Assembly: GCF_014207235.1 (NCBI RefSeq)
Contig: NZ_JACHDA010000006.1
Coordinates: forward strand, 124,001 to 188,000
Source: Sphingopyxis sp. JAI128
Lineage (GTDB): Bacteria > Pseudomonadota > Alphaproteobacteria > Sphingomonadales > Sphingomonadaceae
Length of the DNA: 64,000 nt
Reading direction: 5' to 3'
Part shown: piece after piece, positions 41,037 through 49,247 of the stretch
How positions within the stretch are numbered: position 1 is the stretch's first letter
How the letters are laid out: each line of letters starts with the position of its first letter
Notes under the pieces: model-generated
What the model saw: only the letters and a program-made list of their open reading frames with translations
Database searches by the model: none
What the model was told of the DNA's origin: nothing
Position numbers and translations under genes: made by a program

Positions 41037-41052
41037 TGTGACAGTCGTCACA
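41037..41052. promoter_or_regulatory. perfect CRP-type site upstream of glsB-like genes
   Basis: TGTGA-CAGTCG-TCACA, the second exact TGTGA-N6-TCACA match in the window (the first is at 8699). It lies 226 bp before the first GlsB/YeaQ start, with an AT-rich TCTTTATTTTTCC stretch just before it. The controlled transcript is not certain. Confidence 0.5.
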
Positions 41053-41277
41053 TTCCCGTCAAGGATGCTTGGCTAGCACCATCGGGCGACCCGGAGACGT
41101 TCCCGAATCGGAACCGATCCCACTTTCCCGGACCGGACCAAGTGGTCCGGCCGGGAACCTTTCCACTCCATTCGGCATTGTTTGGACATCGCCAAGGCGA
41201 GGTTCCGCCACGGCGGAGCGTTCCAGCAAGGGCCGTAGCCTTCTGTGCTCCGGCCGGTTCAGGGAAGGGATATCATT

Positions 41278-41544
41278 ATGGTGGGTTTGATCGTCACGTT
41301 GATCGTTGGCGGCATCATCGGCTGGCTGGCGAGCATCGTCATGCGTACCGATGCGCAGCAGGGGATCATCCTCAATGTCGTCGTCGGGATTGTCGGCGCA
41401 TTTCTAGGCAATTTCCTCGGCAGTTTCTTCGGCATGGGCGCAAGTCTAGACACCTTCAGCCCGATCGGGCTGCTCTGGGCCTTTATCGGCGCGGTGGTGC
41501 TGCTCGGGATCGTCAATCTGATACGGCGCGGCAGCGTCCGCTGA
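41278..41544 (+). CDS. GlsB/YeaQ/YmgE family stress membrane protein, copy 1
   Basis: An 88-residue inner membrane protein with three hydrophobic segments, of the so-called transglycosylase-associated family. The conserved core is GGIIGWLASIVMRTDAQQGI, then NVVVGIVGAFLGNF, ending in IGAVVLLGIVNLIRRG. Members are usually induced by stress; their molecular role is not settled, and the transglycosylase name is not supported. AAGGGA precedes the ATG at 41278 at good distance. A second, clearly homologous copy follows 122 bases later. Confidence 0.9.
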   Translation: MVGLIVTLIVGGIIGWLASIVMRTDAQQGIILNVVVGIVGAFLGNFLGSFFGMGASLDTFSPIGLLWAFIGAVVLLGIVNLIRRGSVR

Positions 41545-41666
41545 ACGGACTGGCGGCGGCGGGGGATCGCGCCGCCGCCATTCTGCTAGGCGATTTCAAT
41601 TATTTGCGTTACCAATGAAACGCCTGCGCGAGTAGGCGGCAGAAACGATCGTAGGGGGGTCATCAT

Positions 41667-41936
41667 ATGACTTGGATTATTGCAATAATCATGGGCGGCG
41701 TCATCGGCTGGCTGGCGAGCATCGTGATGCGGACCGATGCCCAGCAGGGCATCTTCCTGAATATCATCGTCGGCTGTCTCGGGTCGATCCTCGGTCGCTT
41801 CCTGTTCGGCCGCTTCCTCGGCGGCGGCCATCTGCGCGGCGACGCCTTCGATCCGATGACCTTGCTCACCGCCTTTATCGGCGCGGTGGTCCTGCTCGGG
41901 ATCGTCAACCTTGTCCGGCGCGGCCGTTTGCGCTGA
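41667..41936 (+). CDS. GlsB/YeaQ/YmgE family stress membrane protein, copy 2
   Basis: An 89-residue paralogue of the gene at 41278: GWLASIVMRTDAQQGI is identical in both and the endings AFIGAVVLLGIVNLVRRG are nearly so, which shows tandem duplication. The middle differs (RFLFGRFLGGGHLRGDAF). Three membrane segments. Strong ribosome site, GGGGG, before the ATG. A long hairpin with T-run follows 42 bases after the stop. Confidence 0.9.
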   Translation: MTWIIAIIMGGVIGWLASIVMRTDAQQGIFLNIIVGCLGSILGRFLFGRFLGGGHLRGDAFDPMTLLTAFIGAVVLLGIVNLVRRGRLR

Positions 41937-41978
41937 CGTCCTGCCCGTCGGAGAGCCGATCGCAGCGGGATCGGCCGG

Positions 41979-42016
41979 AAAAAAGGGTGGCCGCCGCCGG
42001 GCGCGTCACCCTTTTT
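41979..42016 (+). terminator. rho-independent terminator after glsB-like copy 2
   Basis: AAAAAGGGTG (ending 41989) pairs with CACCCTTTTT (42007-42016) around a GC-rich loop. The symmetric A- and T-runs let it act in either direction. Confidence 0.8.
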
Positions 42017-42231
42017 CATGCCTGCAAACCACTGGAAATCCGGATGGATGCTCCGTATGAACGCGCGTCGGAGGGGCGGGTGGCCGGGCAAGGTTTCGCC
42101 TCTTGCCAGAGGTGATTTAATTCGGTAATACACCTCGTTGAGGAATGATCCTGTCGTGCGGGGTCGGAGGGGCGGTGGCGCTTTGCGCCCGTCGCAGTTT
42201 GATGCCGTGCGAAGCAGGGAGGGTTTTCGGC

Positions 42232-43425
42232 GTGAACTACGAGCGGAAAGTGGATGTGATGGACAGCCTGGCGGGCACGCAAAGCTATTATGAGGACGCC
42301 GACAGCAGCCGGCGCAAGCGGACGCGAATGATCGTCGCGCTGGTGCTGATCGCGCTCGCGCTCGGCGCAGCTTATTATGCCTTCACCCACGGCAGCGACG
42401 CAGCCGGCGCCGACGGCCAAAGTGCTGCGGCGGTCCCGAACGTCACCGTTGTCGTTCCGGGACGCGTGTCGGTCGAGGCGGCGATTGCGGCCAATGGCAC
42501 GATCGCGGCGCGCCGGGAAATGCCCGTCGGTGTCGCGGGCGAAGGCGGGCAGGTCGTCCGCGTCCTTGTCGAGCCGGGCCAGTGGGTCGGCGCGGGGCAG
42601 GCGCTTGCGGTCATCGACCGGTCGGTGCAGGCGCAGCAGGCGGCAAGCCTTGCCGCGTCGATCCGTGTCGCACAGGCCGATGCCGATCTTGCGCAGGCCG
42701 AACTCGAACGCGCGCAGGCGCTCGTCGGCCGCGGCTTCATTTCCAAGGCCGACATGGATCGCAAGCGCGCGACCCGCGATGCCGCCAACGCGCGCGTCCG
42801 CGTCGCGCAGGCACAATATCAGGAAGCGGTCGCGCGCAACGGCCGGCTCAACATCGTCGCGCCCGCCGCGGGGCTGGTGCTGACGCGCCAGGTCGAACCG
42901 GGGCAGATCGTCGGCGCGGGCAGCGGCGTGCTGTTCCGCATGGCGCGCGGTGGTGAAATGGAAATGCTGGCGCAAATGGCCGAGGCCGACCTGGCCCGCG
43001 TCAAGGTCGGGACCCGTGCGGCGGTGACACCCGTCGGCAGCGACCTCAGCATCGCCGGCCAAGTCTGGCAGAAGTCGCCGGTCATCAACATGGACACGCG
43101 GCAGGGCACGGTGCGTATCGCGCTTCCGTACAGCGAAGCGCTGCGTCCGGGCGGCTTTGCCGACGCGCGGCTGATCGCGGGCACGACTTCGGCCCCGCTG
43201 CTTCCCGAAAGCGCGGTACAGAGCGGCGTCGACGGCAATTTCGTGCTGGTGGTCGATGGCAACAATGTGATCAAGCGCGTGCCGGTGAAGGTCGGCACGG
43301 TGACCGACGGCGGCGTGTCGATCGCGTCGGGCCTGACCGGGAACGAAAAGGTCGTGGCGCTCGCGGGCGCCTTCCTCAACCCCGGCGACAAGGTGAAGCC
43401 GGTCGTCCAGAAATCGTCGCAATAA
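42232..43425 (+). CDS. RND efflux periplasmic adaptor (membrane fusion protein)
   Basis: A 397-residue HlyD/AcrA-type adaptor linking an RND pump to an outer-membrane channel. One N-terminal helix (about 32-53, MIVALVLIALALGAAYYAF) anchors it. The lipoyl halves flank a coiled-coil hairpin (QAQQAASLAASIRVAQADAD and RAQALVGRGFISKADMDRK). A beta-barrel and membrane-proximal domain follow. No lipobox. I chose GTG 42232 because AGGGAGGG lies about ten bases upstream; ATG 42259 has a weaker site. The RND pump gene follows after 47 bases; no TolC-like gene is near. Confidence 0.9.
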   Translation: MNYERKVDVMDSLAGTQSYYEDADSSRRKRTRMIVALVLIALALGAAYYAFTHGSDAAGADGQSAAAVPNVTVVVPGRVSVEAAIAANGTIAARREMPVGVAGEGGQVVRVLVEPGQWVGAGQALAVIDRSVQAQQAASLAASIRVAQADADLAQAELERAQALVGRGFISKADMDRKRATRDAANARVRVAQAQYQEAVARNGRLNIVAPAAGLVLTRQVEPGQIVGAGSGVLFRMARGGEMEMLAQMAEADLARVKVGTRAAVTPVGSDLSIAGQVWQKSPVINMDTRQGTVRIALPYSEALRPGGFADARLIAGTTSAPLLPESAVQSGVDGNFVLVVDGNNVIKRVPVKVGTVTDGGVSIASGLTGNEKVVALAGAFLNPGDKVKPVVQKSSQ

Positions 43426-43472
43426 CCGGGCCGGACGGCGCGTAGGAATTTAGTGCACAAGGGCGTTTGATC

Positions 43473-46400
43473 ATGAGCTTCCGCAACATTTCCGCCTGGT
43501 GCATCCGCAATCCGGTGCCCCCGATCGTGATGTTCATCCTGTTGCTGCTGGCGGGGCTCGTCAGCTTCAACCGGATGGATGTCAACGACAATCCCGACAT
43601 CGAATTTCCGGCGGTGCAGGTCGTCGTGGTGCAGCCCGGCGCCGCGCCGACCGAGTTGGAGACGCAGGTGACCCAGCGCGTCGAAGCCGCCATACGCGGC
43701 GTCAGCGGGGTCGATGAAATGTCCTCCTATGTCAGCGAGGGCAACAGCCGCACCTTCGTGCAATTCGCGATCGGTACGCCGATCGACCGCGCCTACAACG
43801 ACGTCAACCAGGCCGTGCAGCAGATCCGCAGCGACCTGCCCGAGGGCATCCTCGAGCCGCAGGTCGTGCGCGTCGATATCGCCGGCGGGCCGATCACCTA
43901 TTTTGCGGTCGAGGCGACCGACATGACGCTCGAGCAATTGTCGTGGTTCGTCGACAACACGGTCGCCAAGGAACTGCTGTCGATTCCTGGGATGAGCCAG
44001 GTGCGCCGCTCGGGCGGGGTCGATCGCGAGATCCGCGTCATCCTCGATCCCTCGCGTATGCAAAGCTATGGCATCACGGCCAGCCAGATCAACCAGCAAC
44101 TGCGCCAGATCAACGTGAACGCCGCTGGCGGACGCACCGAAATCGCGGGCTCCGAACAGGCGGTGCGCGTACTCGGTAACGCTGGCAGCGCCTATCAGCT
44201 CGGGGATTATCAATTATCGCTGGGCAACGGCCGAACGATCCGGCTGAGCGACGTCGCCAAGGTGACCGATGGCTATGCCGAACAGCGCAATCTCGCGAAG
44301 ATCGAGGGCAAGCAGGTGCTGAGCTTCTCGATCGAAAAGGCGAAAGGCGCATCCGACGTCACCGTCCATGACGAAACGATGAAAAAGCTGGAAGAGATCA
44401 AGAAGAACAACCCCAAGGTCGATTTCAAGATCCTCTTCACGCGCACCGAATATACCAAGGAACAATATCGCAGCTCGATGGCCGCGATGATCGAGGGTGC
44501 GGTGCTCGCCGTCGTCGTCGTTTTCCTGTTCCTGCGCGACTGGCGCGCGACGCTCATCTCGGCGCTCGCGATCCCGCTCTCCGCGATCCCGACCTTTTGG
44601 TTCATGGAATTGATGGGCTTTTCGCTCAACGGCCTGTCGCTGCTCGCGCTGAGCCTCGTCGCCGGCGTGCTCGTCGACGATGCGATCGTCGAGATCGAGA
44701 ATATCGTCAGGCACATGCGCATGGGCAAGACCGCCTATCAGGCGTCGATCGACGCCGCCGACGAGATCGGGCTGGCGGTCGTCGCGACGACGATGTCGAT
44801 CGTCGCGGTGTTCCTGCCCGTTGCGCTGATGCCCGGTATTTCGGGCCAGTTCTTCATTCAGTTCGGTATGACCGTCGTCTTCGCGGTGCTCGTGAGCCTC
44901 GCGGTCGCGCGCATGATCACGCCGATGATTGCGGCCTATTTCCTGTCGGCGCAGGGCGAACAGGATCATGCCTCGGGTCCCTGGGTGGACCGGTATGAAA
45001 ATGTGCTGCGCTGGACGCTCGACAGCAGCAAGCACAAGGCGAAGCGCGCGGCGCTCGATGTCGTGCAGACGCGCCCGATGTTCTTCGCCCTGTCGTTCCT
45101 TGCGGCGGCGGCTGTCTTGGCGCTGATGATATTCCAATATTATCAGCCCGTCCCCGCCGGACAGGATGCGCCCAACCCGGCGATGCATTTCATGCTCGCG
45201 ACGCCGCTCAGCATGATCATCGCGTTTCTGCTGATCAGCCTGCTCGTCATCATATTCGGCGCGCTGATCATCTGGACCAATCGAGCGGCTTTCTCGGTGA
45301 TCCTGAAGGCTTATGCCTGGATCGGCGGGGTCACCGCCGTGCTATGCGCAGTGCTTTGGCTCGCGGGCATGCTCGCGCCGCCCAGCATGGCGCTCATGAC
45401 CTGGGCGAGCGTGATGGTCGTCGCCGTTGGGCTCGGGCTTTTGGCATGGCTGTTCGGCAAACTGTTCGGTGCGCATTACTGGAGCGTCAGCCTCTGGTCT
45501 TATTTCATGGCGCAGCGCGCCGGCGCCCGCATGTCGGACCATCGCGTGTGGATCGTCGGGATCGGCGTGCTCGCCTTTGTGTCGAGCATCGTCCTGTTCG
45601 CGGTGCTGCCGAAGCAGTTCCAGCCGACAATCAACAGCGACTATAGCCAGATCAGCTATGAACTGCCGCCGGGATCGACGCTGGCGCAGAGCGACGTGAT
45701 CGCGAACCAGATCAACGCGATTCTCGCGGCGAACGACGTCGTCGACAACGCTTTTTACGACGTCAATGTCGGCGGCGGCGGCGTGTATATCACGCTGAAG
45801 AAGGATCGCCCGACCAGCAGCGTCGAATGGGAGCGCAGCCTGCAGCCGAAGATGGCCGCGATCCCTGACGCGCGCGTGTCGTTCCAGAGCCAGTCGGGAG
45901 GTTTTTCGGGCCGCGACATCACCTTCATCGTCGGCGGCGACGATCCGGTGGCGCTCGAAAATCACGCGCGCAAGATCGTCCGCGAGATGAGCGGGCTCAA
46001 GGAATTGCGCGCTGTGCGCATCGAGGGCGACATTCCTCGCCCCGAGATTATCGTCAATCCGCGCATGGACCTCGCCGCCGAACTCGGCGTGACCACCGCG
46101 GCGCTCAGCCAGACGATCCGCATCGCGACGCTGGGCGACATCGACCAGAATGCGGCGAAATTTTCGCTGTCCGACCGCCAGATTCCGATCCGGGTTCTGT
46201 TGTCGGAGGATTCGCGCCGCAGTCTCGCGACGATCGAGAATCTCCCCGTGCCGACCGCGCGCGGCGGCACCGTGCCGCTGAAATCGGTCGCCGAGATCGG
46301 CTTCGGCGCGGGGCCGACCGAGCTTCGCCGCTACAACCAGACGCGGCGCATCGTCATCGGCGCCGACCTGGCGCCAGGGCTGGTGACCGGCGACGCGCAG

Positions 46401-47078
46401 ACCAAGATCGACAAATTGCCGTCGATCACCAACATGCCGCAGGGCATCCGCAAGGTGATCCAGGGCGATGCCAAGTGGCAGGCGGAGATGATGACCAACT
46501 TCCTCGTCGCCGTGGTCGCGGGCCTGCTGCTCGTCTTTGCGACGCTGGTGCTGCTCTATCGCCGTTTCCTGTCGCCGCTGGTCAACATGTCGTCGCTGCT
46601 GCTCGCGCCGCTCGGGGGACTGCTCGGCCTCGCGGTGACCGGAATGGAAATTTCGATGCCCGTGTTTATCGGCCTGCTGATGCTGCTCGGCATCGTGGCC
46701 AAAAACTCGATCCTGCTCGTCGATTTCGCGATCGAAGAGATGGACCATGGCGTCGAAAAATCGGCGGCGCTGATGGATGCCGGGCGCAAGCGTGCGCAGC
46801 CGATCGTCATGACCACGGTCGCGATGGTCGCGGGCATGGTGCCCACCGCGCTGTCGCTGTCGGGCGATGGCGCGTGGCGCGCGCCGATGGGCGTGGTGGT
46901 GATCGGCGGGTTGATCCTGTCGACGCTGCTGACGCTGCTGATCGTGCCCGCAGGCTTCAGCCTGGCCGACAGCATCGAAAAGCGTCTCGGCCGCTTCTTC
47001 TCGCGCAACCTGCTCACCTACCGCAAGGGCGACGATACGAAACCGCACGGGGCGTCGACGCCCGAACCGGCTGAGTAG
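43473..47078 (+). CDS. RND efflux pump with an extra multi-helix insertion
   Basis: A 1201-residue proton-driven AcrB/MdtB-like pump. Typical parts: N-terminal helix, porter domains, the proton-relay aspartates in [14 protein letters not shown], and [14 protein letters not shown] in the second half. Family members are usually about 1030-1060 residues. The excess lies between TM6 and TM7: residues about 491-711, normally some 65 residues, hold about 220, with four additional hydrophobic segments (starting near [53 protein letters not shown] and [17 protein letters not shown]). An even number keeps the topology. Substrate unknown. Partner of the adaptor just upstream. Confidence 0.93.
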   Translation: MSFRNISAWCIRNPVPPIVMFILLLLAGLVSFNRMDVNDNPDIEFPAVQVVVVQPGAAPTELETQVTQRVEAAIRGVSGVDEMSSYVSEGNSRTFVQFAIGTPIDRAYNDVNQAVQQIRSDLPEGILEPQVVRVDIAGGPITYFAVEATDMTLEQLSWFVDNTVAKELLSIPGMSQVRRSGGVDREIRVILDPSRMQSYGITASQINQQLRQINVNAAGGRTEIAGSEQAVRVLGNAGSAYQLGDYQLSLGNGRTIRLSDVAKVTDGYAEQRNLAKIEGKQVLSFSIEKAKGASDVTVHDETMKKLEEIKKNNPKVDFKILFTRTEYTKEQYRSSMAAMIEGAVLAVVVVFLFLRDWRATLISALAIPLSAIPTFWFMELMGFSLNGLSLLALSLVAGVLVDDAIVEIENIVRHMRMGKTAYQASIDAADEIGLAVVATTMSIVAVFLPVALMPGISGQFFIQFGMTVVFAVLVSLAVARMITPMIAAYFLSAQGEQDHASGPWVDRYENVLRWTLDSSKHKAKRAALDVVQTRPMFFALSFLAAAAVLALMIFQYYQPVPAGQDAPNPAMHFMLATPLSMIIAFLLISLLVIIFGALIIWTNRAAFSVILKAYAWIGGVTAVLCAVLWLAGMLAPPSMALMTWASVMVVAVGLGLLAWLFGKLFGAHYWSVSLWSYFMAQRAGARMSDHRVWIVGIGVLAFVSSIVLFAVLPKQFQPTINSDYSQISYELPPGSTLAQSDVIANQINAILAANDVVDNAFYDVNVGGGGVYITLKKDRPTSSVEWERSLQPKMAAIPDARVSFQSQSGGFSGRDITFIVGGDDPVALENHARKIVREMSGLKELRAVRIEGDIPRPEIIVNPRMDLAAELGVTTAALSQTIRIATLGDIDQNAAKFSLSDRQIPIRVLLSEDSRRSLATIENLPVPTARGGTVPLKSVAEIGFGAGPTELRRYNQTRRIVIGADLAPGLVTGDAQTKIDKLPSITNMPQGIRKVIQGDAKWQAEMMTNFLVAVVAGLLLVFATLVLLYRRFLSPLVNMSSLLLAPLGGLLGLAVTGMEISMPVFIGLLMLLGIVAKNSILLVDFAIEEMDHGVEKSAALMDAGRKRAQPIVMTTVAMVAGMVPTALSLSGDGAWRAPMGVVVIGGLILSTLLTLLIVPAGFSLADSIEKRLGRFFSRNLLTYRKGDDTKPHGASTPEPAE

Positions 47079-47147
47079 AGGGATCTACCGGCGCGGTAAG
47101 CGACTGCGCGTGTTGCAACCTTTGCGGCATTTCGCCATTTGGTTCGC

Positions 47148-48413
47148 ATGACCGAGCGCACGCTTCCCCGCCCGATTGGCGTCGCCATTCCGGCGAAAGG
47201 GTCGAATATCCGCGTCGTGGCGACCGGGATGCTCGTCGTCATGGCGATCGTCTTCGTCAGCGCCAAATATTATCAGGACGTCCATCCGGCGGTCGGTTTC
47301 GTCCGCGCCTTTGCCGAAGCGGCGATGGTCGGCGGGCTCGCCGACTGGTTCGCGGTCACGGCGCTGTTCCGGCACCCGATGGGCCTGCCGATCCCGCACA
47401 CCGCCATCGTGCCGCGCAACAAGAACCGCATCGGCGATACGCTCGCACGTTTCCTGCTCACCAATTTCCTACTGCCGCGGCTGATCGCGCGCAAGATGCA
47501 GACGCTCGACGTCGCGGGTGCGGTGGGAAAATTCCTCGCCGAACCCGCCGAGGGGGGCGGGCGCCTGCGCCTTGGCGCCTCGCGCATCATCGCCGATGCG
47601 CTTGGCGCGCTCGACCAGCAACGGCTCGGCGGCATGGTCAAATCGGCGATCGCGGATCGCCTGCGCGAGCTCGATGTCGCACCCTTGCTGGGGCAGGCGT
47701 TGCAGGCTGCGCTCGGCGAGGGGCGCCACCAGCCACTGCTCGACGCGATGGTCAAATGGGGATCGAAGACGCTCGAACTCAACGAGCATCTGATCCACCA
47801 GATGGTCCACGACAATTCGAATGCGATCGTGCGGTTCACCGGGCTCGACGAGAGCATTTCGAACCGCATCGTCGCCGGCCTGTCGAAACTGCTCAGCGAA
47901 ATGGCGGTCGACGAAACGCACCCCTTGCGCATCCGCGTTGAGGAGGGGCTCGCCAAGATGGCGCTTGACCTGCAGCACGACCCCGAGGTCCAGGCGAAAG
48001 TCGCGCGCGTGCGCGATGAGCTGCTCGAAAACAAGGCGGTCAAACGCTGGCTCGATGGCCTGTGGGAACAGGGGCGCGGCGCGCTGCTGAAGGCGGCGCG
48101 CAATCCGGATACGATGCTGGCGGGGCGGATCGGCGAGCTGGTCACGCAATTCGGCGCGATGCTGGGCGAAGATGCGCACATCAAGCGCACGCTCAACCGC
48201 TATGCCCGCCGCGCCGTCGTCGGTATGGTCGACAGCTATGGCGAAACCGCGCTCAAGCTGGTGTCCGACACGATCCGCAGCTGGGACGCGAAGACGATCA
48301 CCGACCGGCTGGAAAATGCCGTCGGCGACGACCTGCAATATATACGTATCAACGGCACACTGGTCGGCGGGCTCGTCGGCGTGCTGATCCACACCGTCGA
48401 TGTGCTGATCTAG
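47148..48413 (+). CDS. DUF445 family membrane protein
   Basis: A 421-residue protein of the DUF445 (YjiN-like) family: an N-terminal membrane helix (VVATGMLVVMAIVFVSA), the family core AAMVGGLADWFAVTALFRHP, and a C-terminal helix (RINGTLVGGLVGVLIHTV). The long middle is helical. Function is not established. The ATG at 47148 lacks a good ribosome site; it is the first Met before the conserved region. It converges with the epimerase gene, overlapping by four bases. Confidence 0.85.
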   Translation: MTERTLPRPIGVAIPAKGSNIRVVATGMLVVMAIVFVSAKYYQDVHPAVGFVRAFAEAAMVGGLADWFAVTALFRHPMGLPIPHTAIVPRNKNRIGDTLARFLLTNFLLPRLIARKMQTLDVAGAVGKFLAEPAEGGGRLRLGASRIIADALGALDQQRLGGMVKSAIADRLRELDVAPLLGQALQAALGEGRHQPLLDAMVKWGSKTLELNEHLIHQMVHDNSNAIVRFTGLDESISNRIVAGLSKLLSEMAVDETHPLRIRVEEGLAKMALDLQHDPEVQAKVARVRDELLENKAVKRWLDGLWEQGRGALLKAARNPDTMLAGRIGELVTQFGAMLGEDAHIKRTLNRYARRAVVGMVDSYGETALKLVSDTIRSWDAKTITDRLENAVGDDLQYIRINGTLVGGLVGVLIHTVDVLI

Positions 48414-49201
48414 CCGCTCGCCGCCAATCCCTCGCGAAACGTCGGATAGCGCGGGCTCCAGCCGAGCAGCCGCTTCGCCTTGGCGTTCGCGACGCGGCGA
48501 TTCTCCGCGTAAAAGGCGCGCGCGGCGGGCGACAGGCCGGCGTCGTCGAGCGACTGGAGCGGCGGCAGCGCGGCGCCCAGCATCGCACAGCCCCATTCGA
48601 CCAGCCTGTTCTGATGACAGGGCTCGTTATCCGCAAGATTGTAGAGGCCCGCGGGGCCGCGGAATGATGCGATGATCCCGCCGGCGATGTCGTCGACATG
48701 GATACGGCTGAATATCTGTCCGGGCAGATCGATCCGGTGCGCGCGACCTTCCCGGATGCGATCGAGGATCGAGCGTCCGGGGCCATAGATGCCGGGCAGG
48801 CGAAAGACACGCATGTCGCCGCGCAGCGCGCGCCATGCCGCGTCGGCGGCGTTGCGGTCGGGCCGGCGGCCGTTGACCGGTGCGCTTTCGTCGACCCATG
48901 CGCCGGCGGTGTCGCCATAGACGCCCGTCGAGGACAGATAGCCGGTCCATGTCGCGGGGGCGAGCGCGATCGCCTCTCCATAACGATCGAGCACGGGGTC
49001 CGTCCCCGCGGCCGGCGGGACCGACGACAGGATGTGTGTCGCGTTTCGCAGCGCTGCCAGAACCGCGCCGTCGTCGCCGAAGGCGATACTGTCACCGCGT
49101 CCGTCCCGGGTTGTCCCCCCCACATCCCAGCCGCGCGCGCGCAGCCGGTCGGCAAGGTGGTTTGCGGTATAGCCCATTCCGAAAATCAGCATCTGTCTCA
49201 T
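48410..49201 (-). CDS. NAD-dependent epimerase/dehydratase-like protein (YeeZ type)
   Basis: A 263-residue extended short-chain dehydrogenase-like protein. The N-terminal nucleotide motif is degenerate (IFGMGYTANHLADRL, a GxGYxG-like form as in YeeZ). YLSSTGVYGD holds the SDR active-site serine and tyrosine region, but the usual YxxxK is not clear. RLPGIYGPGR and RIHVDDIAGGI are typical epimerase segments. Catalysis is uncertain. Divergent from pepN. Confidence 0.8.
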   Translation of the reverse strand: MRQMLIFGMGYTANHLADRLRARGWDVGGTTRDGRGDSIAFGDDGAVLAALRNATHILSSVPPAAGTDPVLDRYGEAIALAPATWTGYLSSTGVYGDTAGAWVDESAPVNGRRPDRNAADAAWRALRGDMRVFRLPGIYGPGRSILDRIREGRAHRIDLPGQIFSRIHVDDIAGGIIASFRGPAGLYNLADNEPCHQNRLVEWGCAMLGAALPPLQSLDDAGLSPAARAFYAENRRVANAKAKRLLGWSPRYPTFREGLAASG

Positions 49202-49247
49202 CGCGCGCCTTATTGCGCGTCGGCGGCGCGATGCCTAGACCGATCGC

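Larger units (their letters stand above)
40312..41277. other. 966-bp gap with no recognised gene
   Basis: No open frame here resembles a known family, and those present have no ribosome site or sensible composition. Contents I can support: a cluster of GANTC sites and a DnaA box (40325-40464), the direct repeat AAAATGCTGCA at 40396 and 40418, an AT-rich patch (40483-40510), a GGCCCCC-GAAA-GGGGGCC hairpin near 40780, and a perfect CRP-type site (41037-41052). A noncoding RNA is possible, but 6S RNA, tmRNA, SRP RNA and RNase P signatures are absent. Confidence 0.6.

Noticed and set aside
40533-41051. Overlapping minus-strand frames of up to 172 codons in the gene-poor gap
   Set aside because: No recognisable domain, no ribosome site, and several alternative frames look equally random.
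41278-41936. Reading the GlsB-like pair as transglycosylases
   Set aside because: The family name is historical; the proteins are three-segment membrane proteins with no catalytic residues of a transglycosylase.
45342-47048. Long minus-strand open frame antisense to the RND pump
   Set aside because: Composition is dominated by His, Arg, Asp and Gln, typical of a shadow frame; the plus-strand pump is unmistakable.
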